A stretch of DNA of 64,000 bases from Dillenia suffruticosa (Eukaryota; Streptophyta; Magnoliopsida; Dilleniales; Dilleniaceae), in NCBI GenBank assembly GCA_033439265.1, contig JAVTVX010000020.1, forward strand, positions 687,001 to 751,000, given 5' to 3'. Every line of letters begins with the position of its first letter. The stretch's first letter is position 1. Below are positions 11,801 through 24,083 of the stretch, one piece after another. Position numbers and translations under genes: made by a program. The notes beneath the pieces were generated by a model. It was not told the origin of the DNA, did not search any database, and saw nothing but the letters and a program-made list of their open reading frames with translations.

Positions 11801-14436
11801 GGGTGGGGGGGGGGCAAAGACAGTATCTTTTGTTGTTTTAGATCACCTCAATAAATGTATGAGTATATATATTTTTTTCCCTTAGTTCTCTGTGCTATCT
11901 CTAGCTTTCCATAATTAACTTATCTAAAATGTATCGTTAGCATGTTAAGATTTTCCATTTCCATGGCGGGTGCATACAGCCTGCAAAGTACAATTATCGA
12001 GCAAATTAGCTCCAAACGTGGATCATGCGGCCATGTGAAAAGGTTAACTGGTATAACTAAAAAGGTAAGCTAACTGAGGAATTGAAATGGCTGAAAATAA
12101 AGCATAAAATCTAAACTTTTTGGGCAAAACAAACATGTTACTTGATTGGTTCTGTGTTTCTATCAAGATATTTAGAATTTGAGGCATGAAATGAAGAACT
12201 TTGGATCATAAGGTTTTTGCATTTGCATATTCTGATAATTTATTCTCGAATTTGCTCCAATGGTATAGACTGCGAAGTACTTTTTTAGGCTTTTATGCTC
12301 CAATTGGTAAATTTAAGCTTAGGCTTACACTAATCCCACTCTTTTGCTACAAAATCTCAAATTTGTATTACTTACTTAAACAAAACTATTACGACAAAAA
12401 AAAAAAAAACTAAAAAATTATTACCCAGAATAGTTAATTAAAGTAAATTTTCAAAACAAGTTTCATTATAAAACTAACATTTAACAAAAACTATCAAATT
12501 CTCAGTATTTTACGACTAGTTACGTCTTTGTTCTCTTGCATTATAGATACCGGGAACAGTAACAGGACTTGCTAGGTATTTTGTCTAATATATTTCGTGC
12601 GTTTATTTATACTCTTATCTTATTTAACACTAAATATATGATTTTTACTTTCCGGGTCTTTCGGGTGAGAGCCGAATATACTAACCAACTAGACTACAAC
12701 GGAGTTGTGAATGATGTTGACGTAAAATTTATTTCTTCATTGGTTCATTGCTGATGTTCCTAAAATTTTTTTAAATCAATATTTATAACAAGTGGGCCTC
12801 GCCTCAAAATTTTTTTTCTAATTTATGGTCAAAATAGTTTTAAAAAAATAGTAAAACACGTTCATACAATTGTCATTTTAAAAAAATTAATTAATAAATT
12901 TTACATATTTAAATAACACTGATTTCCTAAGGTAGTGATTATAGCGATTTTTTTTTTTTTCGCAAAAACACATTCATAGCAATTTTATTTACATATTTTC
13001 TCGATCGTCATATTAATAATTATATTCTATAAGTTAGATATCAGCAATAACAAAAAAGAAAAAATAGTTTCTACGGTTCTTGAAACAAGAATTTAAATTA
13101 AAAAAAAAATAGATAATGATTTACTTGATGAGCTTTTGATTTATTGCCCGGTCCATATCATACTATCATTTTATTTTCAAATCAAACTCAGCCATCGAGC
13201 ACGGTGGGACTTGGTGTTCGCTTTCGTAATGAGTGGGGGGCGGGGGGAGCATTTTGAAATGCCTTCTTAGGCAATATCAATGATTTTATGTCCCAAAATC
13301 CTATAACATCGTGACACATGCCGTTGTCAAACGTTTTCAGACGCTGTCATAATATGCCTAAATAGAAGAAATTCCACCTTTTATCTTGAACCGTCTATCG
13401 TGATGCGTATACTTGATTTCCCTTTTGAATAAATTTATCTTTAGTACATAGATAAAAGAATCCTGACCTAACCCGTGAGTGATTCTAATTTTCCATGCCC
13501 GTAGATGTGGGTTTGCATATGTCAAAGATGAGGAAAGTAAGCCCCTTAATTTTTATTATTTATTTTATAAATTATAGATATCTTATAATCATATTAGATT
13601 TGATTATATTCGATTCAAATTGAATTAAATTATAAAAAATAAAACCCTTTAAATATTTTTTTTCTTACATAAGAGTTGAATCTCTGTTGGATACGAATTT
13701 AAGATTATATACACAAAATATTTAGATTTAATGTAATCAAAATAATAAAAAAATCCTTTATTATTCTCTCATGTATCCAACTCTTTTATTTGTGTCGACA
13801 TAGCGAATGAGAAAATTTGCCTCTCCTTCTTCAACAAAAGCCTCAATAATTAATCACCCCCCCTCTCTCTCTCCCTCGCTCTCTCAATTTTTCTCTACAT
13901 CTATCTATGTTGCGAGTGCTATTGAGTCTCCCTTTTGGGTGTGATATGCTCTTGTATATTTATAATTTATCTAGCAAAAAATAAAAAGAAAAATTGTGAG
14001 CATTTCTTCTTACATTCTCTAAATAATTTATAGATTTTTCATTTTTGTTATATAAAAGATATATTTTTCTCCTATTTAAATAGTAGCCTCTTATAACTTT
14101 CTCCAAGTAAAGCATAACAAGTAAACGGAAAAAATAAGAAATTCATTTTCCATAACCTGTCATAGATTACGTTCTTCTTGCAAACAAATGAACTGTACTG
14201 TTCGTAGTTTCAGAATAAAATTAAATAAAATATTAAAAAATTTACAGAAAAGATTTACAATTATTGATAGTCATGCAAAGGAAGATAAGATAATAAAATA
14301 CTGCCCGCCTAAGTTGCACCAATGATGAATTAAGACATGGAACTCCATTATCACTTGTTCCACTCTCTGGCGAGTGTCTCACGATTACTGGTTAATTCTG
14401 TCATTTTAAGGGAGACATTTCCCAAATTGCCAGCCG
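8823..14436. other. Gene-poor intergenic DNA
   Basis: Ordinary AT-rich DNA. It begins with the cyclin B2 3' untranslated region (to about 9200). Open frames in this stretch are short, have no recognisable domains and lack supporting splice context. Homopolymer runs occur (A-run near 10643, G-run near 11795-11815). The one recognisable item is the truncated tRNA-Glu copy at 12652-12703. A non-coding transcript cannot be excluded. Confidence 0.6.
12652..12703 (-). pseudogene. 3'-truncated tRNA-Glu(CTC) copy
   Basis: Read on the minus strand from 12703, the sequence starts TCCGTTG (5' acceptor strand), continues with a D arm containing TAGTCTAGTTGGTTAG, then an anticodon arm TTCGG-CTCTCAC-CCGAA whose loop holds the anticodon CTC. 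The variable region AGACC follows, then the first bases of the T stem. The match stops there: the T loop (B box) and the 3' acceptor strand are missing and unrelated AT-rich DNA follows. Without a B box and 3' end it should not be a functional tRNA gene. Confidence 0.75.
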
Positions 14437-14512
14437 TTGACGTCAAATCATAGGACTCGAGTCGGGTAGAGATTTGTTTTACAGCAAAGAAGAGTGTCGT
14501 CACGTGCACGTG
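14437..14512 (+). promoter_or_regulatory. C-box palindrome and double G-box upstream of SBEI
   Basis: TTGACGTCAA (14437-14446) is a perfect palindrome containing the C-box/CRE core TGACGTCA. CACGTGCACGTG (14501-14512) is two G-boxes sharing a centre, each with the ACGTG core of ABA-response elements. They lie 266-341 bp upstream of the branching enzyme start codon. bZIP factors (both motifs) and bHLH factors (G-box) are the usual binders. Function is inferred from position and motif. Confidence 0.55.
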
Positions 14513-14662
14513 TAGCGAGGATATGCTTTGCTTTGCTTCTTTTGTCGCTTTCCTGAAAGAAACTAGAAACATTTGGACCCCACTATTTTATCTGATTCTG
14601 ATTGGCACTTACAAAGCCGTGTAATTAAGTCCAGGAACCGATGCTTTTCGACGGTTCTGATC

Positions 14663-14697
14663 ATTCCTCTTCTTCTTCTTCTTCTTCTTCTTCTTCG
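14663..14697 (+). repeat. (CTT)n microsatellite in SBEI leader region
   Basis: About eleven CTT units, 80 bp upstream of the SBEI start codon, probably in the 5' untranslated region. Confidence 0.85.
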
Positions 14698-14777
14698 ATC
14701 TTTGATTTTTTTTATAAGCTAATCTCATTTCCTGCCCCCAAGAAAACACATGAAGAGAGGGCTTCTTTAGAATTACC

Positions 14778-17700
14778 ATGTACTGTTCCGCCGGTCTTCT
14801 TCTAACACCTCTTTCTGGGTCTTTACCTTCCTTGTCTACCAAAGATCGCAAATGGGTATCTCAGTTTTTCCTCAATTTCCTCGCCTTATTGACTTTTTTT
14901 TTTCATATTCTGGAGTTTGATTACAATTTGCAAATGGGGTTTTTAAATTTTTCTTTCTTCCATTATTTTATTTTTTGGAGTTGATGGATATGGATGCAGT
15001 GTGGGATTGTTTTGTAAATGCATGTGATGTTTGTTTTCTAGTTCATATTCCTGCAACTTTCGTGTGGGTTTCTTGTCACTATCATTGTACAGCAATTCAA
15101 ATTCCGGAGTAAAAACAACTTAGCATAATGGAGAATTTCTATTCCGATTAGAGAATCATTGGGTGTACAATTGTTTCAAACTAGGTTTGTAGCTAATCTC
15201 TTTCATGTTGTCACAAGCACAAGAGTTGGGGATATTATGTCAGGACAGGAAGGTTTAGAGTGTAGAGTATTTGGACGAGGTTGGCCCATTGATATTACTA
15301 AATATGTGCCTTCTTTCTAACGAAAAAACCTTTTTTTTTTGGGGGGGGGGGGTGGTGGTGGTGTCATTTTGGCATGCAATAGGTTGAAAGTTTGCTCATT
15401 AGACCAAAGAGGGCGGAGTGGACGACATTTTTAGTTGCAAGATTGAACGAGTTTGTCTATTTCTCTAACTGTAATGAAATTGCTCCTGCAGGCTTCAAGA
15501 AATAGAAGGGGCCTTGTCAAAGAACATGTTGGAGTCTCTCAAAAAGTGCTCAAGCAGCACAAATTTTTCACTCCAAGAGTTTCACCACAAAATAGAGTAT
15601 GTTCGATGTTTGTGATTTGGTTTATGTTTGGTAATGAGTACGGGTCTGATCTCTGTAGGGAAACATTCTTCAAAACTTATCAAATTGTTCCTTCTTTATT
15701 CCAAATATAACTGCATTAATTCTACTACCTTGTAGTTAACATCTTCACTATTTGTTGCACTAAATTTATGACGGTGATAAGGATATCTTAAGTATCTGGA
15801 CTTTCCTGAAACATAGTTTGAAGTATACTCAATGCAAATAATATGCCCCCAGTACAGTTTTTTGCTTTTTCACTGATTGTTGCTCTTTCATCCAATCATT
15901 TGTGTCTTGGAATTCAGCAAAGATGTTCCACTTTGCTAATGCTGATCAAAGAAATGTAATTTTAATTTGGAGAACTAGGTAGAGCACTCCTCCGCAATTT
16001 ATGCTATTCTGACCGATGATTCCTCAACAATGACTACTTTCGAGGAAGAAACAGAAAATATTGGTCTCTTCAGTGTAGACCCTTCTTTGGAACAATACAA
16101 GGATCACTTCAATTATAGAATAAAGAGATATGCAGAACAGAAGAAGCTCATTGAGGAGTATGAAGGAGGCCTTGATGAATTTGCAAAAGGTAAGGTAATA
16201 GTAGCCACATGAGTCACTGTATACAATTTTCTTTGCTACTTGTGCATGAAAATGAAGTTCTCTACCCACCCTTCAAATTAGCAGAGGTTGAAGGATGTCC
16301 TACTCAGACATCAAAATCAAGTCTTCTAACCAAATGACTGCATTCAAGTGGTCTTGTTTCATCTTTCCCATTTTTCTTCCTGCTGTCTTTAACAGCACAC
16401 TATGTTCCACAATCAGCTCTCTTACAACTTCAATTCCAATAACTTGGGTGCTTCCTCATGCTGAGTAATTGATTTTCGAAGTGAGCATTGGTTATTTGTG
16501 TCGTAGGCTATTTGAAATTTGGATTAAACAGAGAAGAAGGCAGCATTGTCTACCATGAATGGGCCCCTGCAGCTCAGTAAGTTCCTTATTTCTTGTAATT
16601 ATCATCTGGTTAACATTTTCTCTTGTTTCCTTTTTCAGCATTTGGGATTAATTTCTTTTTTACAGGGAAGCTCAACTTATTGGGGACTTCAATGGATGGG
16701 ATGGTTCCAACCATCGGATGGAGAAGAATCAATTTGGTGTTTGGAGTATCAAGATTCCTGATTTTGACGGAAAGCCAGCCATTCCTCACAATTCAAAAGT
16801 CAAATTTCGATTCAAGCATGGCAATGGAGTTTGGGTCGACAGGATTCCAGCTTGGATTAGATTTGCCACTGTGGATTCTACAAAATTTGCAGCGCCTTAT
16901 GATGGCATATACTGGGATCCACCACTTTCAGAAAGGTGCTAAAAATTATCTCTCTTGCTCATATCAGGTGATTATCTGCCATCCAGAACAAGCAGATCTG
17001 TCTGACAAACGATGCCTGCAAAAAGCTCCTGTTGTCATGGGCCATACGGTGCAATTTTCATGATTGCTTCATATTTGGCATAGTGGCCTTTTGTGCACCA
17101 TAGTAAATCTCAGTTGCCTGTGTCATAGAGGTTCAAGCCCTGACAGTGACCACTTGGTGAAAATTTTACTTTCCATGGCCATTCTCAAACTGCTCAAGTT
17201 CCTCAGTTTGAAAGAGGGCTATTCTGCCACTGCCTGCTCCGGAACTCCATGAAAATATGTGGCACAATGAAATTTAGTGACCCAAGTCAAGTATTCTGGA
17301 CCTTAATTGTTGATTGACCATGGTTTTATTTTTCCATGCAGGTATCAGTTTAAGTATCCTCGGCCTCCAAAACCTAAGGCTCCACGGATATATGAGGCCC
17401 ATGTTGGAATGAGTAGCTCAGAACCACGGGTAAACTCATACAGGGAGTTTGCAGATGATGTTTTACCTCGTATTAAAGAAAACAACTATAACACTGTCCA
17501 GTTGATGGCTGTGATGGAGCACTCCTATTATGCATCATTTGGATATCACGTTACCAACTTTTTTGCCGTAAGCAGTAGATGTGGTACTCCTGAGGACCTC
17601 AAATATCTGATTGACAAGGCACATAGCTTGGGCTTGCGAGTGTTGATGGATGTTGTACACAGCCATGCCAGTAACAATGTCACAGATGGCCTAAATGGCT

Positions 17701-20700
17701 TTGATGTTGGCCAGAGCTCACAGGACTCTTATTTCCACACTGGTGATCGGGGTTTTCATAAGTTATGGGACAGCAGATTGTTCAATTATGCTAACTGGGA
17801 GGTACTACGTTTCCTTCTATCTAACTTGAGATGGTGGATAGAGGAGTTTAATTTTGATGGGTTCCGATTTGATGGAGTAACTTCCATGTTGTATCATCAC
17901 CATGGAATCAATACAGCATTCACGGGCGATTATAACGAGTATTTCAGCGAGGCAACAGATGTTGATGCTGTGGTCTATTTGATGCTGGCCAATTGTTTGA
18001 TTCACAGAATATTGCCTGATGCCACTGTAGTTGCAGAAGATGTTTCTGGTATGCCAGGACTTGGTCGACCTGTTTCTGAAGGGGGAGTGGGTTTTGACTA
18101 TCGTCTTGCTATGGCCATCCCTGACAAGTGGATTGATTATTTGAAGAACAAACATGATGAAGAATGGTCAATGAAGGAAATATCACGGACATTGACAAAC
18201 AGGAGATACAGTGAGAAGTGTATTTCCTATGCTGAAAGTCATGATCAGGTAGCCAACATCAACATGATTTTATTCGTTATTCTTTCCTGTTTTACCAAAT
18301 AATTTAGCTATGCTGAATGCTGTTTTTATGCATCCTTTTGAACTACAGTACACAATTCATGACTGAAAACCTATCCGGTGCCTATATCACCTAAATTGCC
18401 TAGATTTCTTTACCATTATTACCTGCAGTTTCTTATGATTATACTTGATGGTTTCTTTAACCACCTTGCAGGCAATTGTGGGTGACAAAACTATTGCATT
18501 TCTTCTCATGGATAAAGAGATGTATTCAGGAATGTCTTGCTTAGAGGATGCTTCCCCAGTTATTGAACGAGGGATAGCACTTCATAAGGTTTGCTCTTTG
18601 CATAGCAAAATGGAGATAAAAGGGAGGGCATGATTTAGGTGGATAGACGATATTTCTTTTTTTTCTTTTCTTTTTTTTTGGGGAGGGGGGGGGGATCTGC
18701 CATCACCAAAGAGTATAGTACTTTACCATTAACCCAGTGCCATGTGCTGCCCTAGCTGGTTTAGATTTTGAGTGTGAATAGCATAAGTAGGAAGAATGAA
18801 AACTAGATGGCTTAGAGCATAAAATTTTCTATATTTATTGTATTTCAGTATTCTTCCTGTTTCCTCATTCATCTTGAAATTGTTGATTACTTTCTTGCCT
18901 GCCATTTGCAGATGATTCATATTATAACAATGGCTTTGGGTGGTGAAGGCTATCTTAATTTCATGGGAAATGAGGTATGCACAAGACACCTTAATTGTTG
19001 TGAAGGCTATTTATATCATAGAATCTTAGAAAAGAAAATGCTGCAGAAGGTTACATTGAATATAAATCTGTATATTTGGTAAAGGTTATGACATTTTTCT
19101 GTACCTTTGTTAAAAACAGGTAAAGTTAGGATGGTATTGTATAGTCTTGTTTCCCTTGGCCAGTCACATTTAAAATATGCCTGAAAAAATTGTTGATTTC
19201 TGTTGCAATACATTAATCGATATTTAGAGGCCTAATTCCTAAGAGCTTTACTTGACTTGTGAATCTTATGCCCACTGGCTGGTGATTTTGTTCTTACAAT
19301 TTGTTAATAGGTGACCATTTAGAAATTGTCAATATACATGTGGGCCAACTGAAATAAGAATATATACTAGCACCAAAGAGCTGGTTTAATTTTGAGAGGT
19401 AGGTTGTCATGATCTGATGAAAAGCTCTCCCAGGGCAAAAGATGGCTATTCTCTTTTCACTCATCAATTAGTTACAAGTAACCTATCTCTTACATTACGG
19501 GTTCTAACGTCCTGTTGCAAATACCAACGTGAATTACTTTATGTTCATGCTTCTTATAGTTTGGCCATCCTGAGTGGATCGACTTCCCAAGAGAAGGCAA
19601 TGGTTGGACTTATGAGAAATGCAAACGACAGTGGGAGCTCGTGGATACAGATCACTTGAGATATAAGGTATGTAGATTTGTAACTGTGAAATTCAATTTT
19701 TTTTTCCTCTACCAACAATTATTATTTTCTTTCAAACAAACAGGCACGTGCTCTCCCACTTTAGAAGGCCATGAGCACCTTTCCTTTTCCTTACTTTTTG
19801 GTCCTTCTAGTAAGCTGGACACAACTTGGTTAAAAATGGTCATGTCTGAGCCCATGTACTGTTTATTTTTTGATCACTTACCTTCGTTGATAGACTTTCT
19901 TTGCAGCTTAGTCTATGCCATCGAATTGTATCTTGCTGTACATTTACTGCTCCAATTAAGGTCTTCCACTTCCTAAGATCTAATTCCTTTTCTCTTTTGT
20001 TTGGAACATGTCAGTTCATGAATGCTTTTGACAGAGCTATGAACAAACTTGATGAGAAATTTTCTTTCCTTGCTTCCACAAAGCAGATTGTGAGCAGCAC
20101 TGACGAAGAAGACAAGGTATGAATTAGAGAGTCGCCTCTTTAGTTTTTGAAGCTGGGATACTCTTTCCAAATTCTTCTTTTCTAAGTTCTGAAGTGGAAG
20201 GGATGGAGCTTGAGACTTAGAGATTGGAACCCTTAAAACATTAATCATAATGATCAACATGGTTTTGCCTTTCTGCATGTTAACTTTATTTGATGCACAC
20301 TAAAAAACTATGAAGACAGTTCACATTCCAGAATCGAGATTGGTAACAATAAATGGCCAACATGGTTTGCCTAAGATGCTGCTTCCGAATTGAAACTTTA
20401 TATAGTTCTCTCTAACTTTGGTGTTCTAAATGAAGTTTTTATAGTGGGTCAATGCCACTTAGAAGTGAATGCAGCTTTCTGATGCATTTCTCTTTAGAAA
20501 TATGGACAACATAAATTGACTCCATTTGTGCTTATTAAAAAAGTAAATTGTTGGTTTTGCTATCTTGATCTACTTCACTCTTTAGGTTATCAAACTTAGC
20601 TAGCATTGGTTAATCATTCAAATCTTTTGCTGATGATAAAATATTAATGCACTTTAACTTCAAATATTAACAACAGGTTATTGTTTTTGAACGTGGGGAT

Positions 20701-21672
20701 CTGGTTTTTGTCTTCAACTTCCATCCTGAAAATACATATGAGGGGTATGTACTGCCAACAATGTGGACAATGCTCGCTTGGAAATGATATTACAGATGCC
20801 TCTCAAAATTCATTGACCATTTTACACTTTAATTCAGGTACAAGGTTGGATGTGATTTGCCCGGAAAGTATAGTGTTGCACTGGATAGTGATGCTTGGGA
20901 GTTTGGTGGACCTGGAAGAGTAAGAGATCTTTTGTTATGGTGCCTTAAAGCTATAGAAGAGCAGTGTAGCTTGGGCTCTGAGTATTAAGTGCAGTGGTCT
21001 TCCTTTTTTTTTTTCTCTCCTCGGATCTTCATTATGCAGATCAGATTAATAATGTTATTTTGCTTTCCTTTGTCAATTGTCTGTACATATACGCTCACCC
21101 TCCCCCTACTCCCGCACTAAGCCGGGGAGCACTTTGTGCGCGAGATAAGCCTTTTTTTTTTGTCACTTGTCTCTGAATGACACGTTGAGTTGCCATGGTA
21201 GGTGGGGCATAATGTGGACCACTTCACAAACCCTGAAGGAATACCTGGCGTGCCTGAGACCAATTTCAACAACCGACCTAATTCCTTCAAAGTACTATCT
21301 CCACCTCGCACATGTGTGGTAAGGTTGCACTTATTTATCTTGTTTATGGTTTTTCTGGTTTACTTTTGAAAGAAACAAACTAAAAGTTCTTCAGATATTC
21401 TACATCATTTGACTAGGAATTAGAATAGTAGAGACTTGATATTGATAACACAAGTTCATGATTTCTTCTGTATATTCCATTTTGTGTAGGTTTATTATAG
21501 AGTTGAAGAGGATGTAGAAGAAAGTGATCATCACGAAGAACTAGATAAAACGGAGGAGACAACGGTTACAGATGTGGTGGCTAAGCTGGAGGTACTTGAA
21601 GAAGCAATTGGGCCAGCTAAATTACAGTTTCTTGAAGATGATGATATGGGAGATGATGCATCCGACGACTGA
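14778..21672 (+). CDS. SBEI: Starch branching enzyme I (1,4-alpha-glucan branching enzyme), plastidial
   Basis: Cuts alpha-1,4-glucan chains and reattaches them by alpha-1,6 bonds during amylopectin synthesis in plastids. Fourteen exons: 14778-14855, 15492-15596, 15979-16189, 16507-16576, 16666-16935, 17342-18248, 18472-18588, 18912-18974, 19560-19667, 20015-20116, 20677-20744, 20838-20919, 21202-21318 and 21490-21672. All phases agree, giving 826 aa. The first ~70 residues are Ser/Arg-rich and acid-poor, like a transit peptide. A CBM48 domain ([13 protein letters not shown]) precedes the GH13 barrel with DVVHSH (348-353), nucleophile Asp422 in GFRFDG, acid/base Glu477 in AEDVSG, and Asp546 in SHDQ. 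The C-terminal barrel ([19 protein letters not shown]) and an acidic tail follow. Wording such as [23 protein letters not shown] is close to class I (maize SBEI) rather than SBEII or SBE3. No disabling change was seen. Confidence 0.95.
17060..17260 (+). repeat. Possible tRNA-derived SINE in SBEI intron 5
   Basis: Within the intron, TGGCATAGTGG (about 17078) matches a Pol III A box, and GGTTCAAGCC (about 17131) matches a B box about 50 bp downstream, the spacing of a tRNA promoter. No clear poly(A) end or target-site duplication was found, so this is only a candidate. Confidence 0.35.
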
Positions 21673-22649
21673 AGATCTCCCAAAGTATGGCATGTCCCCA
21701 TGGAAAAACCCATTGAACTCTTAGCCATGGCACAAGATGCTTCGAGTGAAAATCCTCTAGTTTACTACCTTTTTAGGTGGGTGCTGGGTATCGATCGGTA
21801 TGTTAGAGTCAGAGATATGTACATAACTAAGCTTTTTTAAGTCGGCAAATTGAACCTCTTAAGCTCGAATCTGCCCTGCCCTCTCACCCACTTGAAGATT
21901 TTCCTTCAATGCTTATTGGTTAGTGATGCTATCTGTTACATGCCAACATCACACTCCTATAGTAACAAATAAACTAGAATGATAATTAAGTTCAAGAATT
22001 ACATGGCCTCACCAAAAATACATAAATGAAAAAAATGAAGAACCCTTGTGCCTTCCAATATTTCTTTGTCTGAATTCACACTTGTTGATAGAGCCTTAAT
22101 ATCTCTGAAATTCTCATTTTCCTTTTCTCTCGAATAAGAATAATCATAAGTGAAAAACTAGAGAAAGTAAAGAAAATAATACTCATTCTTTTTTATACAA
22201 TGATAAATGAACAAACGAGTGGACTAATGAACATAAAATTAAGCTGAGATACAATCTTTTATTGTTATATAAAACTAAATATGATTATAAATTCGATTTA
22301 CCACATCGAGTGAGGCCAAAATTGATTATGTGGATAAGGTCTAAATAAGATTTTCATTTAAAGAAAAAAGAAAAGGAAAAAAAAAAACCAAGCTGAAAAT
22401 TTGAAAAAGGAAGAAAAAGCAAAGAGAAATTAAAATTTGGGAAAATTTCAATTTTCCCATCCTAGTTTGCACATTTTGAAAGTTGTCTTTGAGTTTTTAA
22501 AACTTTCAAAAAAAAAAACCCTATGTTTCAATCTATTAATATAATCATAAAAAAAATGCAGATATGACTTTTTGGATATGTATCATTAAATTGAATAAAT
22601 ATGCACAATGTTTCACAAATTGTAAATTGTATACAAAAGCTAAAGAAAG

Positions 22650-22651
<2 letters not shown>

Positions 22652-22690
<39 letters not shown>
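22652..22690. repeat. (TA)n microsatellite
   Basis: About 19 perfect TA units, followed directly by a T-run to about 22704. Confidence 0.95.
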
Positions 22691-22699
<9 letters not shown>

Positions 22700-23344
22700 T
22701 TTTCCGAACTTTTTTATACCAAAATTTCAGAATATGCTAATAAATAATATGAAACTTTAAAAAAAAGTAAAAAATACAGATTATATTTTTGCATATATCT
22801 CCATAAATTAAATATGTATGATATATATACAATATTTCACAAATCAGGTGCATCAATTCTACAAGTGGTCTCAAAATTTTATAAGTGCAGATCTCAAAAT
22901 CAGGGTATGAAGATCAGAAATTTGAATGCAAAGGGACTTGGTTCATTGAATGATTTTCTTAAACAATTGATACAATATTCAAATCCTAATATGGATGTAG
23001 ATATTCAATCCTAATCAGGATTAGGGTTAACTTGATTTTAAATTAAAATGAAGCATGGTCATCAAGGGAGAAATTAAAAAATGTAACCCTTATTCTGAAA
23101 AGGAAATTTAATGAATGTTTGCTTTTTTATTGTTGATTTTAAAATAGAAAACATTATGCCAATAAATGGCATCTCGCCGACTCTTGGTTTTTCAGATGAA
23201 TCTACACCGTCGGATTAAGAAAATGACCGTTAGACACACTCCTCTCAAAATCTCAGATTCAAGCCGGCCTCCCAGGTCTGCTTTCACAGAAACAGAATAA
23301 AAGGCCCCAAAAGTTGAAAACAGAGACAAATTTGAAACTCATCA

Positions 23345-23346
<2 letters not shown>

Positions 23347-23386
<40 letters not shown>
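23347..23386 (+). repeat. (CT)n tract immediately 5' of a start codon
   Basis: About 20 CT units ending 6 bp before the ATG at 23393, so almost certainly in the transcript leader or core promoter of the downstream gene. Confidence 0.9.
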
Positions 23387-23391
<5 letters not shown>

Positions 23392-23392
23392 A

Positions 23393-24083
23393 ATGTCTAA
23401 GTTGAGAACAGATCGGAAGCCACCACTTCCGAAATCACCAAGACGCCCTCGTCCACGGCGGAGCACAAGCACAGCATCTGCTCAAACCCCACCTGGTAAG
23501 TCCTCAGAATTTCTTTGTTGAAATTAAAAATTACCTTTTCCCGTTGAAAATTTTTGCCCCTTCCCTTTTTCTTGAATCTGTACAATTTTCAGGTTCTTTG
23601 ACAAAGACCCAACGCAGAAATTATGACATGGAGACGGAAGAATCCGATCACCGCCCAGGATATCATTCTATTTCTTGTGAATTTAGGGCTTTGGCAAAGA
23701 TGGTTCAAGAAGAATTAGGCACAATTGCTACGAAAAATGCAGAATTTTCTTCCAATCTCAATGAGAATCCGTCGAATCTGCTGTTCGAGAGAGGAAGGTT
23801 TTATGAAGAGTACTCTGCAGCAAGGAACGAGATGCTGAAAAGGAAAAGGGGCGAAACAGGGTATCAGATTCAGAAGAAGACTCCGTATAAACTTGGCGTT
23901 ACTGTTGACTCTGCGAAGAGGAAGGATACAAAGAAACTCGAGAGCAGTCTGCGAAAATCGGTGGATAAGGCTCCGAGGTATTTGTTGAGGAGCAGTACTA
24001 GAGAGAAGAAGAAACCTCCTCTGTTTCCTGATCTTGATAAGACTATATCTGAACGCAAAGTCCGAAGGAACCCCAAGATCTGA
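23393..24083 (+). CDS. Uncharacterised basic protein, 197 aa
   Basis: Two exons, 23393-23495 and 23593-24083, join in phase across a GT-AG intron to give 197 aa. I do not recognise the family. The N-terminus is rich in Pro, Arg and Ser (KSPRRPRPRRSTSTASA). A central stretch, about residues 50-115, looks like an ordered region (EFRALAKMVQEELG, then LLFERGRFYEEYSAARNEM). The C-terminal third is strongly basic with patches such as KRKRGE, STREKKKPP and KVRRNPKI, suggesting nuclear or nucleic-acid association; that is inference only. The start follows a CT tract and the spliced frame is open throughout, which supports a real gene. No membrane segment or signal peptide is visible. Confidence 0.75.

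Larger units (their letters stand above)
21673..23392. other. Intergenic, AT-rich, no gene seen
   Basis: SBEI 3' untranslated region followed by AT-rich DNA. It contains a (TA)n microsatellite at 22652-22690 followed by a T-run. The last 150 bp hold a (CT)n tract ending just before the next start codon. Confidence 0.6.

Noticed and set aside
17817..18155. 112-codon minus-strand frame
   Set aside because: Shadow of SBEI exon 6, which is strongly conserved on the plus strand.
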